Source of the DNA: Methylorubrum aminovorans
GTDB taxonomy: Bacteria; Pseudomonadota; Alphaproteobacteria; Rhizobiales; Beijerinckiaceae
NCBI RefSeq assembly: GCF_022179725.1
Contig: NZ_BPRC01000009.1
Location: 124,001-188,000, forward strand
Direction of reading: 5' to 3'
Length of the DNA: 64,000 nt
This document shows, one piece after another, positions 26,154 through 34,288 of the stretch (its first letter is position 1; each line of letters starts with the position of its first letter). The notes beneath the pieces are model-generated. The model made no database searches, was not told the origin of the DNA, and saw only the letters and a list, made by a program, of their open reading frames with translations. The translations under genes and the position numbers were made by a program.

Positions 26154-27110
26154 ATGGCGTTGAGCGTCGCGGTCCAGATGGACCCGATCCAGTCGATCCG
26201 CATCGCGGGCGACACCACCTTCGCCCTGATGCTTGAAGCGCAGGCGCGAGGCCACAGCCTCTACACCTACACGCCGGACCGCCTCTCGATGCAGGGCCGG
26301 CTGGTGACGGCCTATGCCCAGCCGGTGACGGTCCGGGACGTCGAGGGCGCACATGCGAGCCTCGGGGATCCGGAGCGCATCGATCTCGCCGCGGTCGACG
26401 TGGTGCTGATGCGCCAGGATCCGCCCTTCGATATGGCCTACGTCACGGCCACCCACATGCTGGAGAAGGTCGCCGGGCGCACCCTGGTGGTCAACGATCC
26501 GGCCGAGGTTCGGAACGCACCGGAGAAGCTGTTCGTCCTCGATTTCCCCGAATTGATGCCGCCGACCCTGATCTCCCGCGACCGCACCGAGATCGAGGCG
26601 TTCCGCAAGGAGCACGGTACCGTCGCAATGAAGCCGCTGCACGGGCATGGCGGCGCGGCGGTGTTCCGGGTCTCGGAGGAGGATCCGAACTTCGGATCGA
26701 TGTTCGACCTGTTCACCGCCACGTTCCGCGAGCAGTGGGTGGTGCAGCGCTTCCTGGAAAAGATCACCGAGGGCGACAAGCGCATCATCCTCGTGGACGG
26801 CGAGCCGATGGGCGCGATCAACCGCGTGCCGGCCAAGGGCGACATCCGCTCCAACATGGTTCGTGGCGGTGCGGCCGGCGCCTCCGACCTGACCGAGCGG
26901 GAGCGCGAGATCTGCGCCACCATCGGCCCGGAACTGCGCCGTCGCGGCCTGATCCTCGTCGGCATCGACGTGATCGACGGGCATCTCACCGAGATCAACG
27001 TCACCTCCCCTACCGGCATCCGCACCATCAAGCGGCTCGGCGGCCCCGATCTGGCGGTCTCGGTCTGGGATGCGATCGAGGCGAGGCTCGCCGCCCGCGT
27101 GAGCCCGTAA
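26154..27110 (+). CDS. gshB: Glutathione synthase
   Basis: A 318-residue ATP-grasp ligase that joins glycine to gamma-glutamylcysteine in the second step of glutathione synthesis. The N-terminal domain starts VAVQMDPIQSIRIAGDTTFA and contains MRQDPPFDMAYVTATHML. The ATP-grasp part shows MKPLHGHGGAAVFRV, GDKRIILVDGEPMGAINR, and NMVRGGAAGASDLTERERE. The Mg-binding end is LVGIDVIDGHLTEINVTSPT. Length and motif order match proteobacterial GshB. In methylotrophs glutathione also supports formaldehyde detoxification. The upstream terminator suggests a separate transcription unit. Confidence 0.96.
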   Translation: MALSVAVQMDPIQSIRIAGDTTFALMLEAQARGHSLYTYTPDRLSMQGRLVTAYAQPVTVRDVEGAHASLGDPERIDLAAVDVVLMRQDPPFDMAYVTATHMLEKVAGRTLVVNDPAEVRNAPEKLFVLDFPELMPPTLISRDRTEIEAFRKEHGTVAMKPLHGHGGAAVFRVSEEDPNFGSMFDLFTATFREQWVVQRFLEKITEGDKRIILVDGEPMGAINRVPAKGDIRSNMVRGGAAGASDLTEREREICATIGPELRRRGLILVGIDVIDGHLTEINVTSPTGIRTIKRLGGPDLAVSVWDAIEARLAARVSP

Positions 27111-27330
27111 CAGCGGCCCGGGACGGCGCAGCGGAACCCGGGATCTGCCCGCGACGCCACGCTGGACATGATGTCGAGGCCCGCCATGGGTTGCACGCCT
27201 GTGGCGCGCCCCTCGGGTCCGGGCTCGCTGACCAGCGCCCCGGAATAAAGGCGGTGAGAGCAAGACCGAACCGATCGCCCCAGGAACGGTCTCAGACATC
27301 TCCTGCCCGGCGGGGCGACGCGCGACGCCG

Positions 27331-27663
27331 CTATCGAAACACCGGCAACCCCGAGCCGATCAGCGCGAGGCCGAGAATCAGCAGGACGCCGGCCAGGGAT
27401 TCGGCGAGCGTTGAGCGCGGGCCGAAGCGGTGCGCCTGGGCCGCCAGACCAACACCCGTGACGAGGCAGACTGCGCTCGCAACCATCAGCACGGCCGCTC
27501 CCGGCCAGCGCGACCTGCCGCATCGAACCGCTTCGGCGGATGCGGAAGTTGATGTGACGGCTCGAACATTGAAATCAGCATCTGTGCCGCCTCCGGCCCA
27601 TTTGCGCCAGCGGAGGGCGCGAAGATATGAGAGATCGCAAACGCGTCGCTGGACACACGCCAT
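27331..27663 (-). CDS. Putative small membrane protein
   Basis: A 110-residue frame whose last 60 residues form two membrane helices (WPGAAVLMVASAVCLVTGVG and SLAGVLLILGLALIGSGLPV) separated by the loop AAQAHRFGPRSTLAE. Third-position GC is high in this part, which supports coding. The N-terminal half is basic and lacks recognisable features. The start at 27663 is uncertain. No family is recognised, and the flanking AT-rich region gives no context. Confidence 0.42.
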   Translation of the reverse strand: MACVQRRVCDLSYLRALRWRKWAGGGTDADFNVRAVTSTSASAEAVRCGRSRWPGAAVLMVASAVCLVTGVGLAAQAHRFGPRSTLAESLAGVLLILGLALIGSGLPVFR

Positions 27664-28085
27664 GACGTGACACGTGAGCGAAAGACTTTCCCGGCGCACT
27701 TCCGACCACTGCCCTCTGTCGTCGCCGCTCCGAGTCCACGATTTTTAACGCGTTTGCTTGAGAAACGCTCAAAATCTGCGGTTGTATATTTCGATCACAC
27801 ACAGTTATTTTGGAAAATTAGATCTATTGTCCTACATGCAACACTGAATTTCGATCAACGAACCATTTCTTCACACATGAATGTGGCGGAAAGATTATAA
27901 TCATGAGGCGACAGACAGTTCATATGTCACATCATCCTCGATTTTGCGCGCGAAACATGCGTGCGAATTCACAACTCCCCGTACATCTTCCGCGCAGACC
28001 TACGACGAATTGCGCCTTCACTTCACCTCGCACTCGGCGCATTCGAAGATGAAGAGCGAGACTTCAGCGGCGCATCCTATGCCGA
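27664..28085. other. AT-rich intergenic region
   Basis: About 420 bp with no supported gene. From about 27740 to 27960 the sequence is strongly AT-rich against a 69% GC background. It contains a small stem (GCGTTT at 27750-27755 with AAACGC at 27763-27768, overlapping TTGAG/CTCAA arms) and AT-rich words that could be promoter elements. Short open frames here have codon use unlike the rest of the window. It may be a remnant of transferred DNA or a regulatory/nucleoid-protein binding region. Confidence 0.5.
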
Positions 28086-29660
28086 TCACGCCTCGCCCCG
28101 CGGGGTTGCATTGAGCTCCGCCCAATCGAGCTCCTCCTCCAGCACGAAGTAGGCATCGTCGCCGATCCGCCCATCTCGGCGCAGCGCGAGGAGGCGGTCG
28201 CGGGCGGCGTGAATCGCGCGCCGGCGCGGCCGGTCGGTCGGCAGGCCTTCCGGGGCGAGACCTTCCTCGTGCGCCTCGGCCTTGGCCAGGGCGGCGTGAA
28301 ACTCCCGCCGCAGGGCGTCGGCCGCCTCCGACCGGTCGCCGCTCAGAGCCTCGACCGCGGCCCCGTAGGCTTCGGCCCGCGCCCGGCCCACCTCGCGGCC
28401 GACCGGATCGGAATCCTCCAGGCCGAGCCACGCCAGGATCGGACGCAGGGTGAGGCCCTGCACCACGAGCGTGCCAATCACCACGCAGAAGGCCGTCAGC
28501 ACGATCAGGTCGCGGTAGGGGAACCCGCCGCCTGGCCCGCCCTCGGGCAGGGCCAGGGCCGTGGCGATGGTGACGAGGCCGCGCATGCCCGACCACGAGA
28601 CGGCGAAGCCCGCGCCGAGGCCGAGATCGCGGCTCTTACGCGGGTCGTCCCGATCTGCGGGATCGGTGCCGAAGCCGACGCGGCGGATGGCGCTCGCCGG
28701 CAGCACCCAGGCGATACGGACGAGGATCACGGTGACGACCACCGCCCCGGCGACGGAGGCGTAGGCGAATTCCTGCTCGGGCGTCATCCGCGCGAGGATC
28801 GGCCCGATCTGCTCGCCGATCAGCACGAAGGCGAGAACGTTGAGCACGAAGATCGCCGTGTCCCAAACCGCGTTCGAGATCACCCGCAGGCGCGGCGAGG
28901 TCTGGCCGGGGGCGCGGCGGGCCACGGTGATCGCGAAACTCACCACCGTCAGCACGCCGGACAATTCCAGCGCCTCGGCAGCGATCCAGAGGCCGAAGGC
29001 GGCCGAGAACTGCAGCACGATCACGCTCATCGGTTCCTCGACCCGGCGCAGGATCCGCAGGTAGACGAGCGCGGCGAGCGGCCCGGCCACGAGGCTGCCG
29101 ACGACGCCGATCGCGAAGGCCGGCGCCACCTCGGCGAAGGAGAAATGGCCCGTCACAGCGGCGGCGACGCCGAGTCGGTAGATCAGCAGCGAGGCGGCAT
29201 CGTTCAGAAGGCTCTCGCCGCGCAGGATCGTGGCAAGGCGGTGCGGCAGCGAGACGTGACCGAGCACCGAGAGCGCCGCCACCGCATCGGGCGGCGCCAC
29301 GATCGCGCCCAGCACGATGGCGGCCGCGAGCGGCATGTCGGGGACGAGCCAGAGCGCGACCGCCGCGACCGCCGCCGTCGTCGCCGCCACCGCCCCGACC
29401 GCGAGCCCGGCGATGGGGCGGGCATTGCGCTTCAGATCTCGCAGCGAGGTGCTGTAGCCCGCATCCATCAGCACGGGCGCGAGGAACAGGGCGAGCGCCA
29501 GTTCGGGATCGAGGCTGAGACTCGGCACACCCGGGATGAAGGCGATGCCCACGCCGCCGAGCGCCAGGAAGGCCGGATAGGGCGCGCGCAAACGCCGCGC
29601 CAAGCCGGCGAGCAGTACCGCGCCGACCAGGACGCCGACGATCCAATAGAACACGAACAT
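28086..29660 (-). CDS. Na+/H+ antiporter, CPA1 family
   Basis: A 524-residue inner-membrane antiporter with about 12 hydrophobic segments in residues 1-410. The CPA1 ion-binding motif is seen in VLGAIVAPPDAVAALSVLG, where the Asp is expected to bind the cation, followed by RLATILRGESLLNDAASLLIY, which holds the family's conserved GESLLND. The segment VSWSGMRGLVTIATALALP is also characteristic. Residues 420-524 form a soluble, charged C-terminal domain as in bacterial NhaP/YjcE-like proteins. It would export Na+ (or K+) in exchange for H+ and help pH and salt homeostasis. It is separated from the AmpD-like gene by about 120 bp on the same strand. Confidence 0.93.
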   Translation of the reverse strand: MFVFYWIVGVLVGAVLLAGLARRLRAPYPAFLALGGVGIAFIPGVPSLSLDPELALALFLAPVLMDAGYSTSLRDLKRNARPIAGLAVGAVAATTAAVAAVALWLVPDMPLAAAIVLGAIVAPPDAVAALSVLGHVSLPHRLATILRGESLLNDAASLLIYRLGVAAAVTGHFSFAEVAPAFAIGVVGSLVAGPLAALVYLRILRRVEEPMSVIVLQFSAAFGLWIAAEALELSGVLTVVSFAITVARRAPGQTSPRLRVISNAVWDTAIFVLNVLAFVLIGEQIGPILARMTPEQEFAYASVAGAVVVTVILVRIAWVLPASAIRRVGFGTDPADRDDPRKSRDLGLGAGFAVSWSGMRGLVTIATALALPEGGPGGGFPYRDLIVLTAFCVVIGTLVVQGLTLRPILAWLGLEDSDPVGREVGRARAEAYGAAVEALSGDRSEAADALRREFHAALAKAEAHEEGLAPEGLPTDRPRRRAIHAARDRLLALRRDGRIGDDAYFVLEEELDWAELNATPRGEA

Positions 29661-29780
29661 GAAGTCAAACGGGGCCCGACGCCCAACCGTGCCGATGACG
29701 GTGGCGTCGAAACGCCGGGCAGCCGGAAATCTTTCCGAATTTTCCCGCTCGTGTGACGTGAGCGTGATGTGAGGTCTTGG

Positions 29781-30533
29781 TCAGGCCGGCTGCGCGGCGA
29801 TTAGGTCACGCAGGGTCGTGATTGTGGAGGAATCCGCAATCCCATCGATGCGGGCCGGGCGGAAATGGCGCTGGAAGGCGGTCACGACCGCGCGCGTCGC
29901 CTCGTCGAAGTGCCCGGTGACCGGCTGCTCGTAGCCGTAGAGGGCGAGCATCGCCTGAAGGGCCTCAATGGGCTGGCCGGTCTCACCCATGGCGAGGAAG
30001 CGCCCGTCGCGCACGGGGGCGGGCGCTACCCAGTGCCCGACGCCTTCGCGCGCCAGACGCTCCCAGGGAAAGTTTTCGCCCGGATCCTCCTTGCGGGCGG
30101 GCGCCACGTCGGAATGGGCGAGGATACGGGGGCCCGGAATCGCGCGCCGGACGACGATGTCGCGGGCGAGCTCGATCACCGCCGCGATCTGCGCCTCCGG
30201 ATAGGGCGGAAGACCGCCGGCATGGCCGGGATGGGCGATCTCGATACCGATGGAGCGGGAATTGATATCGCGCGCCCCCGCCCAGGCGCCGGCACCGGCA
30301 TGCCAGGCCCGGTCGGCCTCGGACACCATCTGCACGATGCGCCCGTCCTCGAAAACGAAGTAATGGGCCGAGACTTCCGCCGCCGGGTCGCACAGGCGCT
30401 CCAGTGCTCCCTGTGCAGTGGGCATGCCGGTGTAGTGCAGGATCAGCATGTCGAGGGCGTCGCCGACCCGAACGCCGCGGTTGGGCGAGGCGACGACGGC
30501 CTGCACGAGCGGGCTGTCGGAGGCGAAGCTCAC
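29781..30533 (-). CDS. N-acetylmuramoyl-L-alanine amidase with peptidoglycan-binding domain (AmpD/AmiD-like)
   Basis: A 250-residue Zn-dependent amidase_2 enzyme. The N-terminal domain has the zinc His in LDMLILHYTGMPTAQGALE, then VSAHYFVFEDGRIVQMVSE and RAWHAGAG. Later come INSRSIGIEIAHPGH and ILAHSDVAPARKEDPGENF with the remaining His and Asp. The last 70 residues form a PG_binding_1 domain (QAMLALYGYEQPVTGHFDEA, then VTAFQRHFRP). No signal peptide is evident, so a cytoplasmic role in muropeptide recycling is more likely than a secreted one. It overlaps the TerB/DnaJ-like gene by 4 bp, so the two are coupled. Confidence 0.9.
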   Translation of the reverse strand: MSFASDSPLVQAVVASPNRGVRVGDALDMLILHYTGMPTAQGALERLCDPAAEVSAHYFVFEDGRIVQMVSEADRAWHAGAGAWAGARDINSRSIGIEIAHPGHAGGLPPYPEAQIAAVIELARDIVVRRAIPGPRILAHSDVAPARKEDPGENFPWERLAREGVGHWVAPAPVRDGRFLAMGETGQPIEALQAMLALYGYEQPVTGHFDEATRAVVTAFQRHFRPARIDGIADSSTITTLRDLIAAQPA

Positions 30534-31255
30534 TTCAATCCCCGCTCGGCCGCGATCCGATCCCAGGCGGCGTTGATGGCGGCGAGCCGGTGCGTGGCGA
30601 TCGCCACCGCCTCCGGCGGCAGGCCGCGGGCCAGCGCCCGGTCGGGATGGTTCTCGGCTACCAGTCGCCGGTACTGCGCCTTGAGGGCGGCCGGGTCGGC
30701 GGAGCTTTCGAGGCCGAGCACGAGGTAGGGATCGTCGGAGAGCCGCACATGCCGGGCGGCGATCCGGCGGAAGGCGGCCTCGTCGAGGCCGAAGATGCCG
30801 GCCACCGCGCGCAGGTACTGCTCCTCACCCTCGTGGATCGCCCCGTCGGCGGTGGCGATGTGAAACAGGCCGTCGAGCACGTCCTCGAGCAGGGCCGGTT
30901 CTTCGCCGAAGGCCGAGGCGAGTTGCCCGGCATAGGCCTCGAAGCCGTCCGTCGTCGCCTTGGCAAGGTCGAACAGGCGCTGGACGCCCGCGCGCGCCTC
31001 GGGATCGACCTGCACGACGCGCCCAAACGCCTGAACCTCGGAATCGGTCACCACCCCGTCGGATTTCGCCATCTTGGCCGCGAGCGCCACGAGTCCGGTG
31101 GTGAACACCACGTCCCGCGGCGTCGGCCCGAAGGGCGCCCCCTCGCGATCGACGAGGAAGTGGCCGGCGACGCTCCCCACCAGCGCCCCGATCGGCCCGC
31201 CGACCAGCACGCCGATTCCCGCCCCGCCGATCTTACCCCACAGGCCGGTGCTCAT
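30530..31255 (-). CDS. TerB/DnaJ-domain co-chaperone (DjlA-like)
   Basis: A 241-residue protein with three parts: an N-terminal glycine-rich membrane segment (IGGAGIGVLVGGPIGALVG), a TerB-like helical domain (about 45-160), and a C-terminal J domain. The J domain includes DPYLVLGLESSADPAALKAQ and YRRLVAENHPDRALARG with the invariant HPD that stimulates DnaK ATPase. This is the DjlA architecture: a membrane-anchored DnaK partner. It is the first gene of a two-gene unit with the AmpD-like amidase, an arrangement also seen in other Rhizobiales. A role in envelope stress folding is plausible but inferred. Confidence 0.9.
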   Translation of the reverse strand: MSTGLWGKIGGAGIGVLVGGPIGALVGSVAGHFLVDREGAPFGPTPRDVVFTTGLVALAAKMAKSDGVVTDSEVQAFGRVVQVDPEARAGVQRLFDLAKATTDGFEAYAGQLASAFGEEPALLEDVLDGLFHIATADGAIHEGEEQYLRAVAGIFGLDEAAFRRIAARHVRLSDDPYLVLGLESSADPAALKAQYRRLVAENHPDRALARGLPPEAVAIATHRLAAINAAWDRIAAERGLK

Positions 31256-31400
31256 CGGGCGCCGCCCGTGGACGGTCGAGGGGAAGGTGAGAGATCCAAG
31301 ACGGGCAAGGACGAATCCGAGGTCATTCGGCGGGAGCGTTCGTCACGGCTTAACGCCGCAAACCGTACCGCGGCGCAAGCCCGATGCGTTGACAGGCCGC

Positions 31401-31440
31401 AAAAAGAAAGGGCCGAGGCTCCCCGCCCCGGCCCTTCCCG
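31401..31440 (-). terminator. Rho-independent terminator of the glycine-zipper lipoprotein gene
   Basis: Read on the minus strand, AAGGGCCG pairs with CGGCCCTT around a GC-rich loop and is followed by TCTTTTT. It is located about 20 bp after the stop of the lipoprotein gene. Confidence 0.82.
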
Positions 31441-31457
31441 CAACGCACGTGTCGCAA

Positions 31458-31727
31458 TCAGCGGCAGTAGACGTTGCCGTACTCGTCACGGAAGGTCCCA
31501 TAGGGGCAGCGCGGCGCCGTGGCGGCACCGGCGATGGCGCCACCCGCGCCGCCGATCGCGGCACCGGCGAGCGCACCGCCCGCGCGGCCGGTGGCGAGAC
31601 CGCCGACCGCGGCGCCCAGACCCGCACCGAGGGCCGCACCGCCCAGCGCACGATCCTGAGGCGTGTTGCAGGCACCGAGCGAGAGCGCGAGGCTGCCCGC
31701 GAGGGCAGCGGCAATGAGTCTCTTCAT
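31458..31727 (-). CDS. Small glycine-zipper lipoprotein
   Basis: An 89-residue lipoprotein with lipobox LSLGAC (Cys20). The mature part is a long glycine zipper (LGGAALGAGLGAAVGGLATG and GGALAGAAIGGAGGAIAG), followed by a conserved end CPYGTFRDEYGNVYCR with two cysteines. This resembles the YMGG/17-kDa antigen-like or OsmB-type small lipoproteins of Rhizobiales. Glycine zippers pack in membranes; no specific function is known. The ATG at 31727 begins a textbook signal peptide. A good intrinsic terminator follows. Confidence 0.8.
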   Translation of the reverse strand: MKRLIAAALAGSLALSLGACNTPQDRALGGAALGAGLGAAVGGLATGRAGGALAGAAIGGAGGAIAGAATAPRCPYGTFRDEYGNVYCR

Positions 31728-31957
31728 GGTGGTCCGAACTCCCTTGTGCATCGGCGATCGGGCCTGTTGCCGGCGCGGAGCACCGTTTGGCCTTGATTTG
31801 TCACCGGCCGCCATCGACGGCACATGAAACGGCCAAGATTGGGGCAGGTTGCATCGGCGCATGACTTTTCGCCCTGCGCCTGCCATCTGAGGGCACATCT
31901 GTTGCAAAATCGCCCGGCTTCGGCCCGTTGCCGCCGGGTTCATGACCGAGGACCGCC

Positions 31958-32584
31958 ATGCCTAAAGCCAGCCTGATCGTCCGCAAGGCCGCCGTCCGGC
32001 CCGATCTCGTCGTCGATACGGTGACCCTCGACCACACCGCGCGGGGACAGGCGCACGCCCATCTGACCACGGCGGGTGGGCTATCGGTCGATCTCACCTT
32101 GGAACGCGCCGCGGGCCTTGAGGACGGCGACGCGTTGAAGCTCGACGACGGACGCCTCGTCGGCGTGCGCGCCGCCGAGGAGGCGCTGCTCGAAGTCCGC
32201 GCCGGCAATCCCGTCCGTCTACTGCGCCTTGCCTGGCAACTCGGGGGCGAGCACGTTCCCGCCGAGGTCGGTGCGGATGTTCTCTACGTCCCGGCCAGGG
32301 CCGCCGAACTGGTCCGCGGCGCGGGCTGCACGGCCAACCCGGTGAACCGGCCCTTCAAGCCGGAAAAGGCAGCCCACGACCACAGCCAGTGCGGTCACGA
32401 CCACCATGACCATGGCCACCATCACCACGACCACGAAGCCCACGCGCATCACGATCATGGACACGACCAGGGGCACAAGCATGGGTCCGACCATGACCAC
32501 GGTCATAGCCATGACCACGGCAGCTGCGGGCACGATCACAGCCATGATCACGAGCATGGCCACGGGCATCGTCATAAGCATTGA
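31958..32584 (+). CDS. ureE: Urease accessory protein UreE with His-rich tail
   Basis: A 208-residue nickel metallochaperone. The N-terminal domain (about 1-75) and C-terminal domain (about 76-135) match UreE: GLEDGDALKLDDGRLVGV, EALLEVRAGNPVRLLRLAWQ, LGGEHVPAEVGADVLYVP. The tail from about residue 137 consists mostly of His with Asp and Gly, an extreme version of the Ni-binding tail known from Klebsiella UreE. No other urease gene is in the window; ureABC/FGD must be elsewhere. The short conserved HxxH region around the UreE central metal site is only partly recognisable. A role as general Ni/Zn store is possible. Confidence 0.9.
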   Translation: MPKASLIVRKAAVRPDLVVDTVTLDHTARGQAHAHLTTAGGLSVDLTLERAAGLEDGDALKLDDGRLVGVRAAEEALLEVRAGNPVRLLRLAWQLGGEHVPAEVGADVLYVPARAAELVRGAGCTANPVNRPFKPEKAAHDHSQCGHDHHDHGHHHHDHEAHAHHDHGHDQGHKHGSDHDHGHSHDHGSCGHDHSHDHEHGHGHRHKH

Positions 32585-32712
32585 GCCCCCGGCTCCGTCG
32601 AGAGACAGCGCTGAAGTTGCGTGGGCGGCACGGGCGTAGCCCTTGCCGTTCCAGTACGGAACAGGTGGCGATGCGGGATCGTTGCCCCTGAGATTACACC
32701 CGGAGGCGGGCC

Positions 32713-32865
32713 GTGACGGCACTCAGCGTCTTCCAGAACGACGACGGCCTCTGGGCCGTCACCGCACAAGGTCTCGTGGTCACTGGCCTGACCAAGGAGG
32801 GCGCGGAGGCCTTTGCGGAGGCCTTCCTGCGTCTTCACGACGAGCCGCCCCCGGCAGCAACCTAG
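32713..32865 (+). CDS. Predicted 50-residue protein
   Basis: A short reading frame with a GTG start preceded by GGAGG at 32702-32706 (spacing seven). The product begins TALSVFQNDDGLWAVTAQGL, continues VVTGLTKEGAEAFAEAFLRL and ends in a Pro/Ala tail. The predicted structure is two short strands and one helix. Codon use follows the high third-position GC of the neighbours. It lies 128 bp after ureE. No family is recognised. Confidence 0.5.
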   Translation: MTALSVFQNDDGLWAVTAQGLVVTGLTKEGAEAFAEAFLRLHDEPPPAAT

Positions 32866-33141
32866 CCGGTCGGCGTCAGGCTGCCTGCCGCTGCGCAGGC
32901 GCTCGGCCTGTCATGACGTTCGCTTCTCTTCCGGCTCTGGATCAGGCGTGATATCCGGGCGCGCATCGCGGACAGCCCCCCTCAACGATGGCCTTCGGCT
33001 CGTGGAGCGAAGGCGCAAGCCGATGACCGGCCTCTCCGGATAGGGCGGTGCGCTTCCGATCGAACCGCCCCGTGCATCGATCCTGCATCGGTCCTCGCGG
33101 ACGGCTCAGGGCGGACGAGAATCGAACGGAACAGGGCGCAC

Positions 33142-34164
33142 GTGTCGACGCCGACAGACATCCCGAACGCTCTCAGCGGCTGGCGCTTCAGCGTCGCCCC
33201 GATGATGGACTGGACCGACCGGCAATGCCGCGCGTTCCACCGCACCCTGTCGCGCCGGGCTCGGCTCTACACCGAGATGGTGACGACCGGCGCCGTGCTG
33301 CACGGGGATCGGGAGCGGCTGCTCGGCTTCGATGCCGGCGAGCATCCGGTTGCGGTGCAGCTCGGCGGCTCCGATCCGGGGGATCTCGCGGCGGCGGCGC
33401 GGATCGCCGCCGATTTCGGTTACGCCGAGATCAACCTCAATATCGGCTGCCCGTCCGACCGGGTGCAGGAGGGACGCTTCGGCGCCTGCCTGATGCGCGA
33501 GCCGGACCTGGTCGGCGCCTGCGTCGCGGCCATGAAGGCGGCCGTCTCCGTACCCGTCACGGTGAAATGCCGCCTCGGCGTCGACGATCAGGATATCGAG
33601 CAGGCCCTCGACGCCGTGGCCGGCACGGTAGTCGCGGCTGGCGCCGACGGACTCATCGTCCATGCGCGCAAGGCCTGGCTGAAAGGCCTGTCACCGCGCG
33701 AGAACCGGGATGTACCCCCCCTCGATTACGGCCGCGTCGCCCGGTTGAAGCGGGCGCATCCCGCCCTGCCGATCGCGATCAACGGCGGGATCGCCGACAT
33801 CGCCGCCGCCAAGGCGCGGCTGACGGAGGTCGACGGCGTGATGATCGGTCGGGCGGCCTACACCGAGCCGGCGCTGCTGCTCGACGTCGATCCCGAGCTG
33901 TTCGGCGAGCCGGCGCCCGTGGCCGACGCCTTCGCCGCGGTCGAGGCGTTCGAGCCGGTCATCGCGGAAGGCCTCGAACGCGGCCTGCGGCTTCATGCCT
34001 ATACCCGGCACATGCTCGGCCTGTTCAACGGGCGACCCGGAGCGCGGGCCTATCGCCGGCATCTGGCCACCGCCGGCATGGGCGCGGAGGCCGGGATCGG
34101 CACGCTGCGCGAGGCGGCGGCCAAGGTCTCGCGGGAACGTCCGCCGGCTTCCGCAGCGGCCTGA
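33142..34164 (+). CDS. dusA: tRNA-dihydrouridine(20/20a) synthase DusA
   Basis: A 340-residue FMN enzyme that reduces uridine 20/20a in tRNA. The TIM-barrel N-terminus has FSVAPMMDWTDRQCRAFHR. The catalytic cysteine loop is NLNIGCPSDRVQEGRFGACL, and FMN contacts lie in VTVKCRLGVDD and INGGIADI. LIVHARKAWLKGLSP and GVMIGRAAYTEPALL are typical of the DusA subgroup rather than DusB or DusC. The start is a GTG at 33142. A family 1 palindrome lies 42 bp downstream of its stop, tail to tail with the GGDEF/EAL gene. Confidence 0.95.
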   Translation: MSTPTDIPNALSGWRFSVAPMMDWTDRQCRAFHRTLSRRARLYTEMVTTGAVLHGDRERLLGFDAGEHPVAVQLGGSDPGDLAAAARIAADFGYAEINLNIGCPSDRVQEGRFGACLMREPDLVGACVAAMKAAVSVPVTVKCRLGVDDQDIEQALDAVAGTVVAAGADGLIVHARKAWLKGLSPRENRDVPPLDYGRVARLKRAHPALPIAINGGIADIAAAKARLTEVDGVMIGRAAYTEPALLLDVDPELFGEPAPVADAFAAVEAFEPVIAEGLERGLRLHAYTRHMLGLFNGRPGARAYRRHLATAGMGAEAGIGTLREAAAKVSRERPPASAAA

Positions 34165-34206
34165 CGACTGGTCCGTCTCAAAGGGACGAAATGGCGATCG
34201 GTCTCA

Positions 34207-34288
34207 GAGCGCCTCACGAAACGCCCGCTCACCGACCGTTCTCGCCCTGGCGAGGACAACGCCGCGGGCGTTTTGTGAGAGGCGCTTA
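34207..34288 (+). repeat. Dispersed palindrome, family 1, copy A
   Basis: 82 bp. The left edge is GAGCGCCTCACGAAACGCCC and the right edge GCGGGCGTTTTGTGAGAGGC, so the ends form a long imperfect inverted repeat; the centre contains CCGACCGTTCTCGCC. The right end covers the TAA stop of the minus-strand GGDEF/EAL gene at 34286-34288. Confidence 0.85.

Noticed and set aside
27667..28152. Several short open frames in the AT-rich gap
   Set aside because: Codon use is unlike neighbours, no ribosome-binding sites, and the products show no domain or signal peptide.
32370..32582. Short-period repeat tract resembling a satellite or array
   Set aside because: It is the coding sequence of the His/Asp-rich UreE tail; the periodicity is codon-level.
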